Assembly (NCBI GenBank): GCA_027382625.1
Contig: JAJKFJ010020804.1
Span: 123,157-187,156 of the forward strand
Direction: 5' to 3'
Length of the DNA: 64,000 bases
DNA from: Tetmemena sp. SeJ-2015
Lineage: Eukaryota > Ciliophora > Spirotrichea > Sporadotrichida > Oxytrichidae
Shown: in pieces, positions 24,201 through 34,559 of the stretch
Numbering within the stretch: position 1 is the first letter of the stretch
Layout of the letters: the number at the start of each line of letters is the position of its first letter
The notes under the pieces: generated by a model
Told to the model about the DNA's origin: nothing
The model's database searches: none
What the model saw: the letters and a program-made list of their open reading frames with translations, nothing else
Position numbers and translations under genes: made by a program

Positions 24201-27200
24201 TTAGATACATTACTAAAATGGGCGACGAGGATGAGGACAATATGACTTCAGCTCGCAAGAAAAACAGAATGAGAGGCGAAAGGCAAGTAAAGTTTATGCA
24301 CTTACCTTCATAAAGTGATTAAACTCAAATGATTACTATGAACAGGTGGATGACGAAGATCTGACTTTCTTGTAGGATTAGGAAAGAGATGGGATCGATG
24401 GAGATGAATATGGAGATGAAGACGGTCCCGATGGAGCAGCAAAGAAGCGGCTAGATATGATTGAAGAAGAAAGTCAGCATGAGGAGGAAGGAATAAATAG
24501 ACTCGAGCAAGATATTCTTGAGACAAGCCTGAATCCTTTTATTGCTGACAAACAGTCCCTCCTTAATAATTTAGTGTTCTCTGTTTAAAATTATCATATT
24601 TAATGAAGAGCTAGAAGATGAGACTCGCAAATTGAATCAGAGTGACTTACACAATCAAACACAAGATGGTCTTATGACTGGTGGCCAAGGAGATAATGCT
24701 GACGATTAGCAAGAGACGTAAATATTCGAAGTAGAGGAAGCTAAGGGTGAGACAGCCCTAAAGGAAGAAGCTCCACTTGATATAGAATTGATGCAGAGCA
24801 CTCCAGAAAAGCAGAGCAATCCTTTCGCAAATGCTTAGGACACAATCGAGCACTTGCTAGAAGGAGAGGAGATCGAGGAGCCAGATAAGAATCAATTAGA
24901 AGAAGGCGGAATTCAGTAAGATGGCGATGGAGATGCTGCAGCTCGAGACGAGGTGCTAAGTGAAGGTCAGATGCTAATGACTTAAATGCATGGGAGGAAG
25001 ATAATGTAGCAGCAGAACCACCCACAATTGATGACTAACGCCAGCAAGAGGAGGAGATCATCAAGCTAGAAGAAGAAAAAGGCGAGCCAGATTAATTATT
25101 CTTAGTAAAGCATTTAAAAGATAGTGATGATGATGACGATAAGAGGATAGCAAATATGAGAGATCCAGACAAGCGTCGCTTCAACGTCAACGATATCTTG
25201 GGAGAGTTTGATCGAGATGATAAAGGAAATCTAGTCATTCTCTAAGAAAACCGCACAGGTAATCTGATAGACAAGGATGGAAATAGAGTTAATGAGAAGG
25301 GTTACTTGATAGATGAAAAGACTGGCGATGTAGTAGAAAAGGAGAAGGGTAAGAAGGTGTTTGACTCAAAGGAGCTGGATGAAAGAGGAGAGTTACCTCC
25401 TCCTTACAACCTTGAACGATTCAATTTCAATGCTCATGATGTGAGAGGCTACTTTGACAGAGATGAGCAGGGCGATGAGATAATCCCTACGAAGAAGGAC
25501 GCAAGTGGCCGATACTTGGACAAGCTAGGTAGACTTGTTAATGAGCATGGGTTCTTGGTGGATGATAAGGGAAACCTTGTGGACAAGAGAGGTAGAATTA
25601 AACTTCACAAGAACATCTTGGAGCAGAATGACGGAGATTTGCCTTAGTTGTTTAACTACAAGGGCAAGAAGTTCAGCTTACAAGAAGTGATGGGTGCCCT
25701 TGACAAAGACAGGAATGGAAACATCATCATTAGAAGGGACAAAGATAAATGTTAGAGGAGTAGTTGTCGTATTTTTAAGATAACAAAATGGTAGATAAGA
25801 TGGGCAGACGAGTAAACAAGAAGGGCTATTTGGTTGACTAAAGTGGTAATGTAGTCAATTAAGATGGAAAGATGATGTTTGATGTGTTTGCACTCTCCAA
25901 GGACGATGAGATACCCAAGCTTAATTCTTATATTCTTAACTAGAAGCTTAGGGGGATTACGAGATTCCCCTTGGAAAATTCCCCAAAAATAGGAAGGGGC
26001 ATAAAGGCAGTACGAGTGATCCTCTAGGAAATACCCTTTCTCACAACCCGGGTGGTAGTTATCGCAACAAAGGCAAAAGGGGATTAACTCACAATCTTTC
26101 TTAAAAAAGATGGACAAGACATACCTAAGGTCTTCCGTACTGGACTCCTGAGGAAAGATACTTATGACTCCTGTAATATCAATAGTTGCAATATTATAAA
26201 CATCCTTCTCTCAGCTAATGAGCGAAATTGAGGACTTGGAAAGGATGCAGGAGATGGACTTAGATGACCCTCGTAGACAGCAGATGAAAGATAAGATGGC
26301 CAAAGAGAACTAGCGACTTCAGAAACGCATTGATTAAATAGTAGAGGAGGATTTAGACGATGATGATATGCTAATGAAGGAAGTTGAGAAGCTTGCTTAA
26401 GGTGCAAACTCAGACGATGAAGGAGCTGGAAACACTTCAGTAGAAAGCCAAATGGAAGACACTCCAAGCAACTACAATGTTCTCAATCAGCGATTTAATG
26501 AGATTGAAGACATAAAGAATTAGGCCAGATAGAATGCCAGAGCTCAGAAGATGGTTCCAGAGGAGTTTGAATACGAGAGCGAGTACTCTTACCTCCCAGG
26601 AAAGAAGTTAAAGAAGAAGAAGAAAAAGAAGAAGAAGAAGGTCCCAAAGAAGGAACCAGAGATCGACCTCAGAGAACTCAAAATGGCAGTGGCTTACGGA
26701 GGACTATCTCAGGCGTAGTATGACAAAATAGTTGCTACCCAAAAGATCAAGGACGCACAGAACTTAGCTGCGTAGCTCCCCTCTCAAGCTTCGTTTATTA
26801 ACAAACCTCCTATTTAAAGAAACGCAAGCAACACTCGTATGACGACTGTTTAGAGCAAGAGAGGTCCGATCGGCTTTAATCAAAGATAGCCAAGTATGAT
26901 AGATAACGATATACAATCAGACCTAGGAGCTGAGAGTGTGAACTTACAGCTCGGAGCTGGTGCTAAAATGGCTGGCACTAATTTCAGAGTTGGAACCTCG
27001 ACTACAAGAGCAGGTCAAGCCATCATGCACAAGACTGTTTCAAGACTCACCCACACAGACTAAAAGTTCATCCCTCCTGTAAGTATGTAGCTGCGCAAAA
27101 ACAACCTCATGAGCAGTGATAAAGGTGATAACAAGAGTGAAATGTCCGATCAACTTCTCAATCAAAATAGAACTGCTGGAGATAGGGATAGAAGACTCTC

Positions 27201-28628
27201 GCAAATAGCTAATTCAGTCTCAGGATTCTATATCAACAAGGAAGGAAGTGAGCAGTCTCTCATGAGGTCCACTCATGAATCTAACTTTGCTTAGAATCTA
27301 GGGAAGATAAGCAAGAAGCAACAGTAACCTCCAACTACTGGGCTCGGAGGGCATCATTATCCTCTCACGAATCCTCTGGAAGAGAGTAAAATAGGATCTC
27401 ATAGAGCTCCTAATAAAAACATAAGTAGAAGTTCACTTTACAAGTTTAAATTTTAATACTGCAGGGTTCGGGTTGCCAACTGGAGACCCCGAGCTTGATA
27501 GAATTTACGGTACAGCTCGAGGCCTGGCAGACCTTACTCAGTTGAGTGATTGGGAAAAAGACTCTCAAAAGAGTGGAAAGAGTGCGAGGAGTCAGTTCCC
27601 CTAATAGAACGCCTTTAAAGTAAGAGGTCTAGAGAATATCTACCTTCAAAGACTTCTAATTTTTATTATGGGCCATTTGAGACTAGAGCCCGCTACTAAA
27701 GGAAGATAGACTGCTCTTAAGGGCTAGCCTAAGGCTAAGTTCAGAATGATGCACCATAAATTCCATGACGAGCCCGAATGGCATGTGGATGACGAAAACA
27801 GGGATGAACTGGACAGTGTCATCTCCGACAACTAAACTCTTCTTTAAAATTACTAGCTTGTTTTTCTAAAAAAAATTTTGAATAATGTTTATAAGTAGAT
27901 GGAGATGAAGTTCATGCAGGAATTCCAGGGAAGTGGAGGCAGCGGTGGAAAGAAGAAATCCAAAAAGTTAAAGGGAGACAAGAATGGCATAATAATAATA
28001 ATTAAAGGGAATTAAAGGGCCCCCGGCATAAATAAGATAGGCCGTGACGTCAATGATATTGCTGTGACGCACTTATCTGACGCACACAAACCTACCAGCC
28101 GAATAGGGATATTAAACACGTGGCACCCCCGCCACCTCACACTCTGAGCAGAAGCCCCCGGCTTCTGCAGACCATCCAAAAAAACCTAAAAGGAGAAAAA
28201 AAATCCGGTAGCTTCGGACCGGGAACAAGTTGCTGCTCCGTAGCGTCTGGCTTCGCTGTCCAACTGCATGACTGAGTGTTTGCCCATAGATCTCGTCCCT
28301 CCACGCCTAACAGGATTAGGAGGGTGAGTGGGAACCACTCACCTTTGATTATCTCTCCAGTGAGCAGCCCGACCACCTTCCCCAGGGCTTCGGCTGCCAT
28401 TATCCCATTGCCTCTTTAAGCACTCACTCAGCTCACAATGATTTAAAACTTAAAGCTTAGGGAAAGAGCGATCCGGTGCAGTGGCCGGTCGTGTGCGTCT
28501 AATAGATTTAGATTCTAATAATAGTTACAAAGAATGGCATAAATATCTTCGCTGGAAAACTGAATCAGTACAAGGACATAAAGACCAACTTAAAAAACAA
28601 AACCACTATAGACTTCAACAAAGCTTGA
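12245..28628 (+). CDS. Giant surface receptor-like protein: adhesin-like units, Cys-rich blocks, membrane region, EF-hand-like tail
   Basis: Starts at ATG 12,245 (an in-frame ATG at 12,179 would precede the signal peptide). Signal peptide KCYLFLVTMLLILQSVEG, predicted cleavage before QTYF after splicing intron 1 (12,303-13,227). Ectodomain: two related units of beta-rich Thr/Ser segments (13.2-17.5 and 18.0-21.5 kb), each ending in a Cys-rich furin-like block with CxxC repeats (17.6-17.9; 21.5-22.75 kb). Then hydrophobic helices (22.8-23.55 kb), and a cytoplasmic tail with acidic segments, repeated calcium-loop-like motifs (FDRDDKGNL, FDRDEQGDE, LDKDRNGNI) alternating with LVDxxGN/DKxGR units, a Lys-rich stretch near 26.6 kb and a Ser/Gln-rich end. 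Several IESs are resolved inside. Some frame changes at homopolymers remain, notably 25.93-26.1 kb. The joining of ectodomain and tail depends on the 23,776 IES. The 3' end is either 28,146 without, or 28,628 with, removal of the GC-rich segment. Probably a surface sensor or adhesion protein. Confidence 0.7.
12303..13227 (+). other. Unusually long intron 1 of the giant gene
   Basis: Donor GTAAGT at 12,303 and acceptor TTATTAG ending 13,227. Splicing joins codon A|GT and completes the signal peptide (LILQSVEGQTYF). At 925 b it is about ten times longer than other introns here, because it contains the foldback element. Confidence 0.75.
12379..13205. mobile_element. Foldback (MITE-like) element with long inverted arms
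   Basis: Two arms of about 332 b (12,379-12,710) and 341 b (12,865-13,205) are near-perfect reverse complements around a 154 b spacer. The outer ends read ACTAATTTAACG and its complement. No ORF for a transposase was found in the arms or spacer, so it would be non-autonomous. No convincing target-site duplication is visible in the flanks. It lies wholly inside intron 1 of the giant gene, where it can persist without breaking the protein, and it may also be an IES deleted in the macronucleus. Confidence 0.8.
15465..15566 (+). repeat. 102 b exact repeat, copy 1
   Basis: Identical over 102 b to 19,803-19,904. Encodes the NTLTITNPFGTGSYTKNG core of an adhesin-like domain in ectodomain unit A. 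Flanks are diverged, so this patch looks like recent gene conversion or a recent local duplication. Confidence 0.9.
15635..15670 (+). other. IES, 36 b, pointer CATAGAT
   Basis: CATAGAT at 15,635 and 15,671. Excision gives DYYTIDTSDFSG, which lines up with TYAIDDSTFSG in the paralogous unit near 19,970. Confidence 0.85.
15692..15717 (+). other. IES, 26 b, pointer AGGA
   Basis: AGGA at 15,692 and 15,718. Excision gives DFSGVYKPSPFLLNA, matching FSGKYTPSPALLSA in the paralogous unit. The retained segment between this and the previous IES is only 25 b including both pointers. Confidence 0.85.
15781..15822 (+). other. IES, 42 b, pointer GACTT
   Basis: GACTT at 15,781 and 15,823. Excision gives SSYQTYYSPSTYTVQITPNK, matching SAYPSTYTLQLTPNK in the paralogous unit. 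The segment is a multiple of three and free of TGA, so only the paralogue comparison exposes it. Confidence 0.75.
19803..19904 (+). repeat. 102 b exact repeat, copy 2
   Basis: Second copy of the sequence at 15,465-15,566, in the matching position of ectodomain unit B, 4.3 kb downstream. Confidence 0.9.
22186..22604 (+). other. IES, 419 b, pointer TGCA
   Basis: TGCA at 22,186-22,189 and 22,605-22,608. Excision joins NSSQCLLC to KTGYFVINS inside the Cys-rich block and restores CxxC spacing. The removed DNA is AT-rich, has stops in all frames and no recognised gene. Confidence 0.75.
23776..23816 (+). other. IES, 41 b, pointer AACT
   Basis: AACT at 23,776 and 23,817. Excision removes an in-frame TGA and a spurious downstream ATG, and fuses LKRANS to MGDLGDRTKEEDERR in frame. 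It is the evidence that membrane region and EF-hand-like tail are one gene. Confidence 0.65.
24103..24119 (+). other. IES, 17 b, pointer AATT
   Basis: AATT at 24,103 and 24,120. Excision gives EDYDQSQLRNDKEYERK in frame; the segment is far too short for a spliceosomal intron. Confidence 0.75.
26169..26202 (+). other. IES, 34 b, pointer TCCT
   Basis: TCCT at 26,169 and 26,203. Excision gives LRKDTYDSFSQLMSEIEDLE in frame. Treating the same region as an intron ending in the nearby CAG leaves the wrong phase. Confidence 0.8.
27445..27451 (+). other. Possible ultra-short IES, 7 b, pointer TTTAA
   Basis: TTTAA at 27,445 and 27,452. Removing 7 b gives SSLYKFNTAGFGLPTGDPE in frame. At this size an assembly error is an alternative. 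Confidence 0.4.
28148..28168. repeat. Perfect hairpin, 9 b stem, CCC loop
   Basis: GCAGAAGCC and GGCTTCTGC flank a three-base loop. One of several hairpins in the GC-rich island. Confidence 0.85.
28323..28343. repeat. Perfect hairpin, 9 b stem, GAA loop
   Basis: GGTGAGTGG and CCACTCACC flank a GAA loop. Same stem and loop size as the hairpin 175 b upstream, different sequence. Confidence 0.85.
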
Positions 28629-29381
28629 GGGAAATTGGTAGTTGCTATAACGTAAAAACATTCTTAGAAAGTTCAGTTAAGAAGTATACTAGCATTAAAA
28701 TATATATGAAACCGCGATATTTTAGTAGATAAAGTGATTTTTATAAATTCAAATCGATCCTTATATAAGAGTTAATCTAACATTATTGGAGGAATATTTA
28801 CTATATTTTTATAAGAATATATTATTGATATTCTAGCAATAATAAGAAGCAGAGAATAATAATCTTATTAATCGATACTAAATTGCCTAATAGAGCTAAT
28901 AAGATTTATTTCTTATAGGGTCTCTCTAATGCTGGAATTTCTTATTATCCTATTCATATATAAATACGTTATTCTCGTAAGATCAATTTGATCTTATTGC
29001 GAAACTTGGTGCTTTTATTTAAGCTGGGCAAAATAACAAAAATAGCACTGATTAGGAATTATACGTAACGTGAGGAAGAAAGGAGGTGATAAAAAATTTA
29101 ACATTATATTTAGAGGTCGGGGGTGACTACTCTAATTAGCTCGTTAATCTTGTTAATAAGATGATGACTGCGATTAAATAATTTAAAGTTTATACCAACC
29201 AACAGTTAGTTTATACTACACTCAATATCTTAATTAAAAAAGGAAAAAATTAAAAAAAAATATGCAATATAAAATTTAGTGATCTTTAAAGATTCACTCC
29301 ATCTTTGTTAAAGTCATATCTGCTTAAATAATCAGTTGGTGGCGCTTATATTGAGTATCATCTGCTCTATTTGCTTTCTGT
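28629..29381. other. AT-rich region, no gene recognised
   Basis: A plus-strand reading frame open from 28,481 to about 28,850 under the ciliate code (for example KEWHKYLRWKTESVQGHK) and a second one to about 29,080 could be a small germline-limited gene, but they may also be chance openings, because two of three stop codons are sense here. No family was recognised. Confidence 0.3.
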
Positions 29382-30195
29382 TCAAGAGAAGTATGCTACA
29401 ACTGCGAGAGTGCTGACACTGGCAATGAGTTTCATTGCAGCAGAAGCAAGGATGGTGATGTTGAAGTCATTTCCATAAGCTCCTAGCCAGATGGCGTAAG
29501 AAGTTGAGCTCTCGGGGGGAAGGACTGAATCGATGTGGGACATCTCGAACAGAGTCTTATCGTTGTTAGGCTGCCTCGTAGGGTTGTATGCGTAGAAGAG
29601 CACCTTAGCAGAGTCGTTCTTGGTCTCTGGCAAGTCATAGGTGATATTAATGAAGCCGCTTTTACCTCCATCACTCTTCACTAGCATTTTATAGGATTAG
29701 TCACGCTTGAGAGTGATACGAGTGAGGTTCTTGATGTCCAGTACGTCAATAAAAAAGTCTTTACTCTTTAATCTTTTCCTCTAAAGAGAGAAAATAAATA
29801 ACACAATTAAATGGTGTGGTTAAGGCTAAAAAAGAGAATTAAGTTGAAGTTATTTAATGGAGATAGAGGTTAAGAAGGACTTTTGGGTTTGTTCTTACTT
29901 GACTGGGACCGCGTTTGTCCTGTCAATGCAAACTTGCATGGATTTGCTGCAGTTGGCTTAACTCAAAGGAGCCCATGAGCATCCAAATAATTTATTCATT
30001 TTACTTAAAGCACTTTGTTGTGGAGTTTAATTATGAAACACAGAAGTAAGCATTCGAGTTGTTGCTGGTATTTATCTGGTTCACGCAAGAAGTGCATTAA
30101 TTGTTGTACTGAGTCAAGTTCTAGCCAGCTACTGGTGCGGTCAAGAAAATGGCAGCCACTACGAGCAAAAGTAGGCAAGAGTTTTTAGCGTTCAT
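29382..30195 (-). CDS. Secreted, possibly GPI-anchored protein
   Basis: Minus strand, ATG 30,195 to TGA 29,382. A clear signal peptide (CLLLLVVAAIFLTAPVAG) is followed by a short Cys-containing region (CTSCVNQINTS), a 22 b IES, more Cys residues (CSWAPLSQANCSKSMQVC), a long intron (about 29,775-29,907) and a beta-rich domain (DFFIDVLDIKNLTRITL). The protein ends in a hydrophobic stretch (AMKLIASVSTLAVVAYFS) with no charged tail, as in GPI-anchor signals. Probable cell-surface protein. GPI attachment is inferred from the tail only. Confidence 0.7.
29985..30006 (-). other. IES, 22 b, pointer TTT (AAA on + strand)
   Basis: Copies at 29,985-29,987 and 30,007-30,009. Excision joins TTKCF to GCSWAPLSQANC in frame in the minus-strand secreted protein gene. 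Confidence 0.6.
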
Positions 30196-30561
30196 ATTAC
30201 TAGTTTAATGTAGTGAGTTAGGCGATATTTTAATTTATTATTAAGCAACTTCTCTTTTTATTTTAATTTAGTACTACTAATCAGAGATGTTTGATATTAA
30301 TATTGAGGGATATGAATCAGTTTTTCATAGTGAAATTAGTTATATTTCAATATAATGCTAACAATGGTTTTAATAATTTAATCTTAAGCAGCTTGAGTCA
30401 TCACCAAAGCTTCAGAATTTTCCTGTAAACACACCTTAAAAGAGAGCATTAAAGAAATAAAAGTTGAGTATTTTGCAAATTTAAAGCAAGAATCTTCAGA
30501 AATAAGGATCAAGCAAAAGTTAGAGCCATATCAAATCCACTTAGATCACAATTATATCTAA
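30196..30561. other. Divergent intergenic region, may hold the kinase 5' exon
   Basis: A plus-strand frame from about 30,399 (TKASEFSCKHTLKES) stays open to 30,616 and runs into the presumed kinase start, so the kinase N-terminus may begin here. Otherwise nothing was recognised. Confidence 0.35.
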
Positions 30562-33500
30562 ATGAACTATCAAGGACTAAACTCATTTAAAATGATGATT
30601 GATCATTGAATGAAATATAATTTGTTCATCAAATGGGTTTTCATAACAGGAATTGCAACAGTTGGTGCAGCACCACGATCGCATAGTCAACCCCACAAAT
30701 AACGAGTTTTCCAAAAAGATCGGCTGTTGCTCACAGGACTTTGAGATATGCGAGGAACTTGGAAAAGGAGCGCATGGAGTGGTATTTAAAGTAAGGTCCA
30801 AAAGAAATAACTAGTACTATGTCCTCAAGCGAATCAATTTCAACAATCTAAAGCAGAGCTACAAAAAGGAAGCTTTGAGAGAAGTGCAATTACTAAGAAG
30901 ACTTTCAAATCCTCATGTCATAAAGTAAGCGGAATTTGAATTCGAAATAGTTTGACAAAAATTATCCTCTCAGTTACTCTTACATTTTTGCTTTAGATAT
31001 TACAACTCCTTCATGGAAGAAGAAAGCTTGTTCATTATAATGGAATATGCGCAGAGAGGAGATTTGCACAAATTCCTCAAACAAAAAAGGGAGAAGAAAG
31101 AAAACATCCCAGAAATATTATATTCGATTTGTCTATTCATTAGAAAGCGAGATATGGTTAATTGCATTCTAAATCTTCTTGGGAGTTGGATACTTACATT
31201 ACTAAAAGATTATTCATCGAGACTTGAAATGCATGAATGTGCTTATGGCTGAAGATGGAACTATAAAAATTGGTGATTTGGGAGTGTCTAAAGTTCATCA
31301 ATAAAATTCTGCTGGTACCAACCTCTTTGGGACTAATGATTCTAAACCTGGATCGTAGCAAAAGCAGAGAATGAAGCTAGACTAATAAGTTTAGGCAATG
31401 CAAGGACCTTTAGATTCCAAAGTTGGTAGAGTCGGTACTCCTTTGTATCTCAGTCCTGAGGTGGTTCGTCAACAACCCTATGATTACAAGATAGACACCT
31501 GGGCAATTGGATGCTGTCTTTTTCATCTTGCAGCTTTAGAGCCCCCATTTCTCGGAGAGAACATATAGCAACTAGGTACTAAAATTCTCAATGAATAGCC
31601 TAAGCCATTACCTCCAGGCTATAGTGAAAGATTACACAACTTCATTTTGAATATTCTACTTTAGAAAGATGCAAATGCTAGACCTTATGTAAACTCAATC
31701 CTCCGAAAACCGACCAAATATTTTGCAGAAGAGGTTATTAGAGAATACAGAGAAAATATTTTCATGAACTTGAAGTATAAACCTAGTCATGTTGGCACTA
31801 ATGAGCTTGATTTCATTTATTAGGTGCTAATTGGAGCTGGATAATATGAAGCCACTCACTCCAAGAATGCTATCTTTGAAAGCTAAAGTAAAGATCAGGA
31901 CTTCAGTAATGGAACTGGAAGTATAGTTACAAATTTTAATGGATTACCCTCTGGAGGAATCCCTCTCAACAATATATCTACAAACATTTATATCTTCTTA
32001 TAAGAACTTTCGTTTTTATGAATGAGTTTTATGAGAAGGCAACTCAAAGCCGATTTTTGAAGTTTTTCCCAAATAGCTAATAAAGGCGTGTCATTGCTTA
32101 AAGTCAAGGGCAACATCCGCCTTTCAACTTATATTAGCACATCAACAATAGTTCCCACAATTAAGAGATTTAAGATCTTGAACTATAAAGAAAGAATCAA
32201 AACCCCAAAACTAATGGTCTTGATTTATCAAGACCAAAAACTTTTTTAATTTTAATCAAAAAGTTAAGTGCAGCCATTAATTCGAGAGATTCTATTGATA
32301 GCGGAAGGCCTTAAATTCCTGAAACTCTGAGGGAGATAAATTTGTGTGTGAAATAATGATGAGTTTCTTAATATGTGGAGATGAATAGTAGATAGAGGGA
32401 ATCTATGGGTATTTTTGGAGAGCAAAGTGTGGAAGAATAGGAAACTAAGAGAGAAGGAGGGAGACTACCTCTTCATACCTAATATTCAAATCTCTTGAAT
32501 CTTGTAAATCATCAGGACTAAGAGTAAAAGTAGTTGGATAAATTCAAGCTTCAGGAAATCCTCAAGCTTGATGAGAATAGCGCACGGTACTCCTCTCCAA
32601 GGTTAGAGCAAAAATATCAATTACTTTAATGATTGATTACACATATATTCGTACTCTTTAATTAGTTAATCAAGCTAAGAATGCGGTTATAAATGAACTA
32701 AATGAGCAGGAGCTAGCCTCTTCAAGAAACAATGGCAATGTCTCAAAGGACTTAATTAGAATGGATAGCGAGCAATAAAGAAACTCCTAACCTCTTTTAA
32801 ATATGCAATTCGTTGATAGAGAAGGAGCCAGTCCTAATTTGCAAATGCAAAGACCCTCTGAATATTATCAGCATTAGAGATTTTAAATCCAAATTTTTCT
32901 TTATATCAATTACCTTTATTTAAAGATCTTTGCTGTTGAGCTAACAGAACAAGCGAAGATTTACTTCAAACTCAAATCAAATAATGAAGAAGATTATCCC
33001 TGGGGTGAGTAATCTAAGAGACTAGAGTAAAATAAATGAATCGAGTATCAGTGGCCTCATGCGTTAACCCAATAACAAGACTGAGTAGAATTTCTACAAA
33101 CCAAGTAGTGAGCATATATTTTAAAACGAAAAGGCTACTAAATTTAACTAGCTGGACACTTCAGGTAATTCTAACAACAATATCTTAACTAACAGTGCTA
33201 CTTTTGTTTAAAATATAAGCGCAGTAAAGAGAGAGGGGAGCATAAGTGGAGGCAGCAACATAAATTAGTATTCAAATGAAAATGTAACCACTACTATCGG
33301 TACTACTTATAGACATTTAAGCAGTTAGGGTAATCAAGGAGTTAAGTAAATTAAAATCCCAAAACCTTAGTCCATCCTTCCTGCTGTTCAACAAAAGAGA
33401 GTACAAATGTAGGATATTATTTTCAGATTATCCTAAATTTTGCTTTTTAAAATAATTTTAATATCAAGAAATCTACTTTTGAGATACGTAAGTTATCCTC

Positions 33501-34307
33501 TATTTAGTATACGAAATTTTTATAAATTATACATGCTTTCATCATTTAATGGACTTTCAAAATTGTCAAAAACTATTTTTTTTAAAAAAAATAAAAACTA
33601 GATCTTGATTCTTCTCTAATCTTTTATTATTTGTGTATAATAAACTGAAACTTAAGACATAGAGTATCATAGATAAAAATCTCTCCTCGGACACTCAATA
33701 ACTACTCTCAAATAATTAAGATCATAAGCTGGGAGGCTTGAATTCTCAGATTTTCAAGCAATTTAGCAGTGAAGCTAAAGACATTCAGACAAGTGAGAGA
33801 GTCCTAGATGAAAACTTAGAGCAATAACCTAACTCCTATCGAAAAGTTGGGATATGGTCCCAAGGCGTAATCACTTAGTAAGCTTCCTAAACTCAACCAA
33901 ATGGCTTTGCAATTGGATCCAACTAGATGGGATCAATAGTCCAGCATTCTCAAAAGATAGGAAGGAATCATTCCACTTAGCAAAACTAGTCCAACAGCGG
34001 AGGTGCTAATACTGCCTTGAATTAAATTCTTAATCCCAGGGTCTCTTAACCCTAGATGGCAGTTTCTACTGGCTTCTAAAAATTCCAAAGACCCTAGTAT
34101 GTGCAGAGCAACGGAAATATTACACTCGGAAGTTCATTTACCATTAACAACGAGAGTCATCAAACTAAAGAGCTACCAGGGATGAGACCATTTTCGAGAC
34201 CAAGCAATCTTATAGCTTACCAAGGCATGCAAAATATAGCATCTGGTACTCTGCCTGGATTCATTAATAAACGCTTGACAATTAACGATTTACTTAAGAA
34301 ATCATGA
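30562..34307 (+). CDS. NEK-like serine/threonine protein kinase with long Gln/Asn/Ser-rich tail
   Basis: Kinase domain from about 30,740 to 31,710: glycine loop GKGAHGVVFK, ATP-lysine in YYVLKRI, gatekeeper region LFIIMEYAQRGDL, catalytic loop HRDLKCMNVL, GDLG in place of DFG, GTPLYLSPEV, and DTWAIGCCLFHL. DLG and the GTPxYLSPE activation segment are typical of NEK/NIMA-related kinases, which act in cilia and mitosis. The C-terminal two thirds (31.7-34.3 kb) are low-complexity Gln/Asn/Ser with no second domain, ending at TGA 34,305-34,307. An intron near 30,926-30,995 and IESs at 31,111 and 32,878 are resolved. A region of about 240 b near 33,420-33,660 is probably another IES. The start codon is tentative because an unresolved IES lies at 30,600-30,645. 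Confidence 0.85.
31111..31141 (+). other. IES, 31 b, pointer AGAAA
   Basis: AGAAA at 31,111 and 31,142. Excision gives NIPESEIWLIAFQIFLGVGY, the expected helix before the kinase catalytic loop. Confidence 0.85.
32878..32923 (+). other. IES, 46 b, pointer AGAT
   Basis: AGAT at 32,878 and 32,924. Excision joins YYQHQR to SLLLSQQNKRRF in frame and opens the whole downstream low-complexity tail. Confidence 0.7.
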
Positions 34308-34559
34308 TCAATTTGCAAATTTATAAAAGCTTATAGTAAATTATCTAATTTTAACATGTGAATAATTTTATAAAGGTCAAAATTCATTAAAGAACTCTCT
34401 CAAATAAGTTCTCTCACGAAAACTCCTCTTCTGTTAGCCATTCAAATTTTTGTAAAAAAATGAATTGCTTAAAATAGAATCTGGTATTAAGTTTAAAAAA
34501 TAAATTAAGGAAATAATTGATTAAATGTGAGAGTGGAGTTTTCTATTTTTTTTTATTAA

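Larger units (their letters stand above)
27980..28529 (+). other. GC-rich island bounded by a 13 b direct repeat
   Basis: AAGAATGGCATAA occurs at 27,980-27,992 and 28,530-28,542. The DNA between them (mainly 28,015-28,480) is clearly more GC-rich than anything around it and is dense in perfect hairpins. If excised, the giant gene continues KGDKNGINIFAGKLNQ to TGA 28,626-28,628. The repeat could be a long IES pointer or a target-site duplication from an insertion. No protein family was recognised on either strand. Confidence 0.55.

Noticed and set aside
25740..25760. Programmed frameshift site
   Set aside because: No AAA-stop type slippery motif; the shift is explained by one missing A in a short run and similar one-base problems occur elsewhere.
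26173..26214. GT..AG intron in the EF-hand-like region
   Set aside because: Splicing at these ends leaves the wrong phase; excision at the TCCT repeat restores the frame exactly.
26161..26467. Minus-strand ORF opposite the acidic tail
   Set aside because: Antisense shadow of Glu/Asp/Lys-rich coding on the plus strand.
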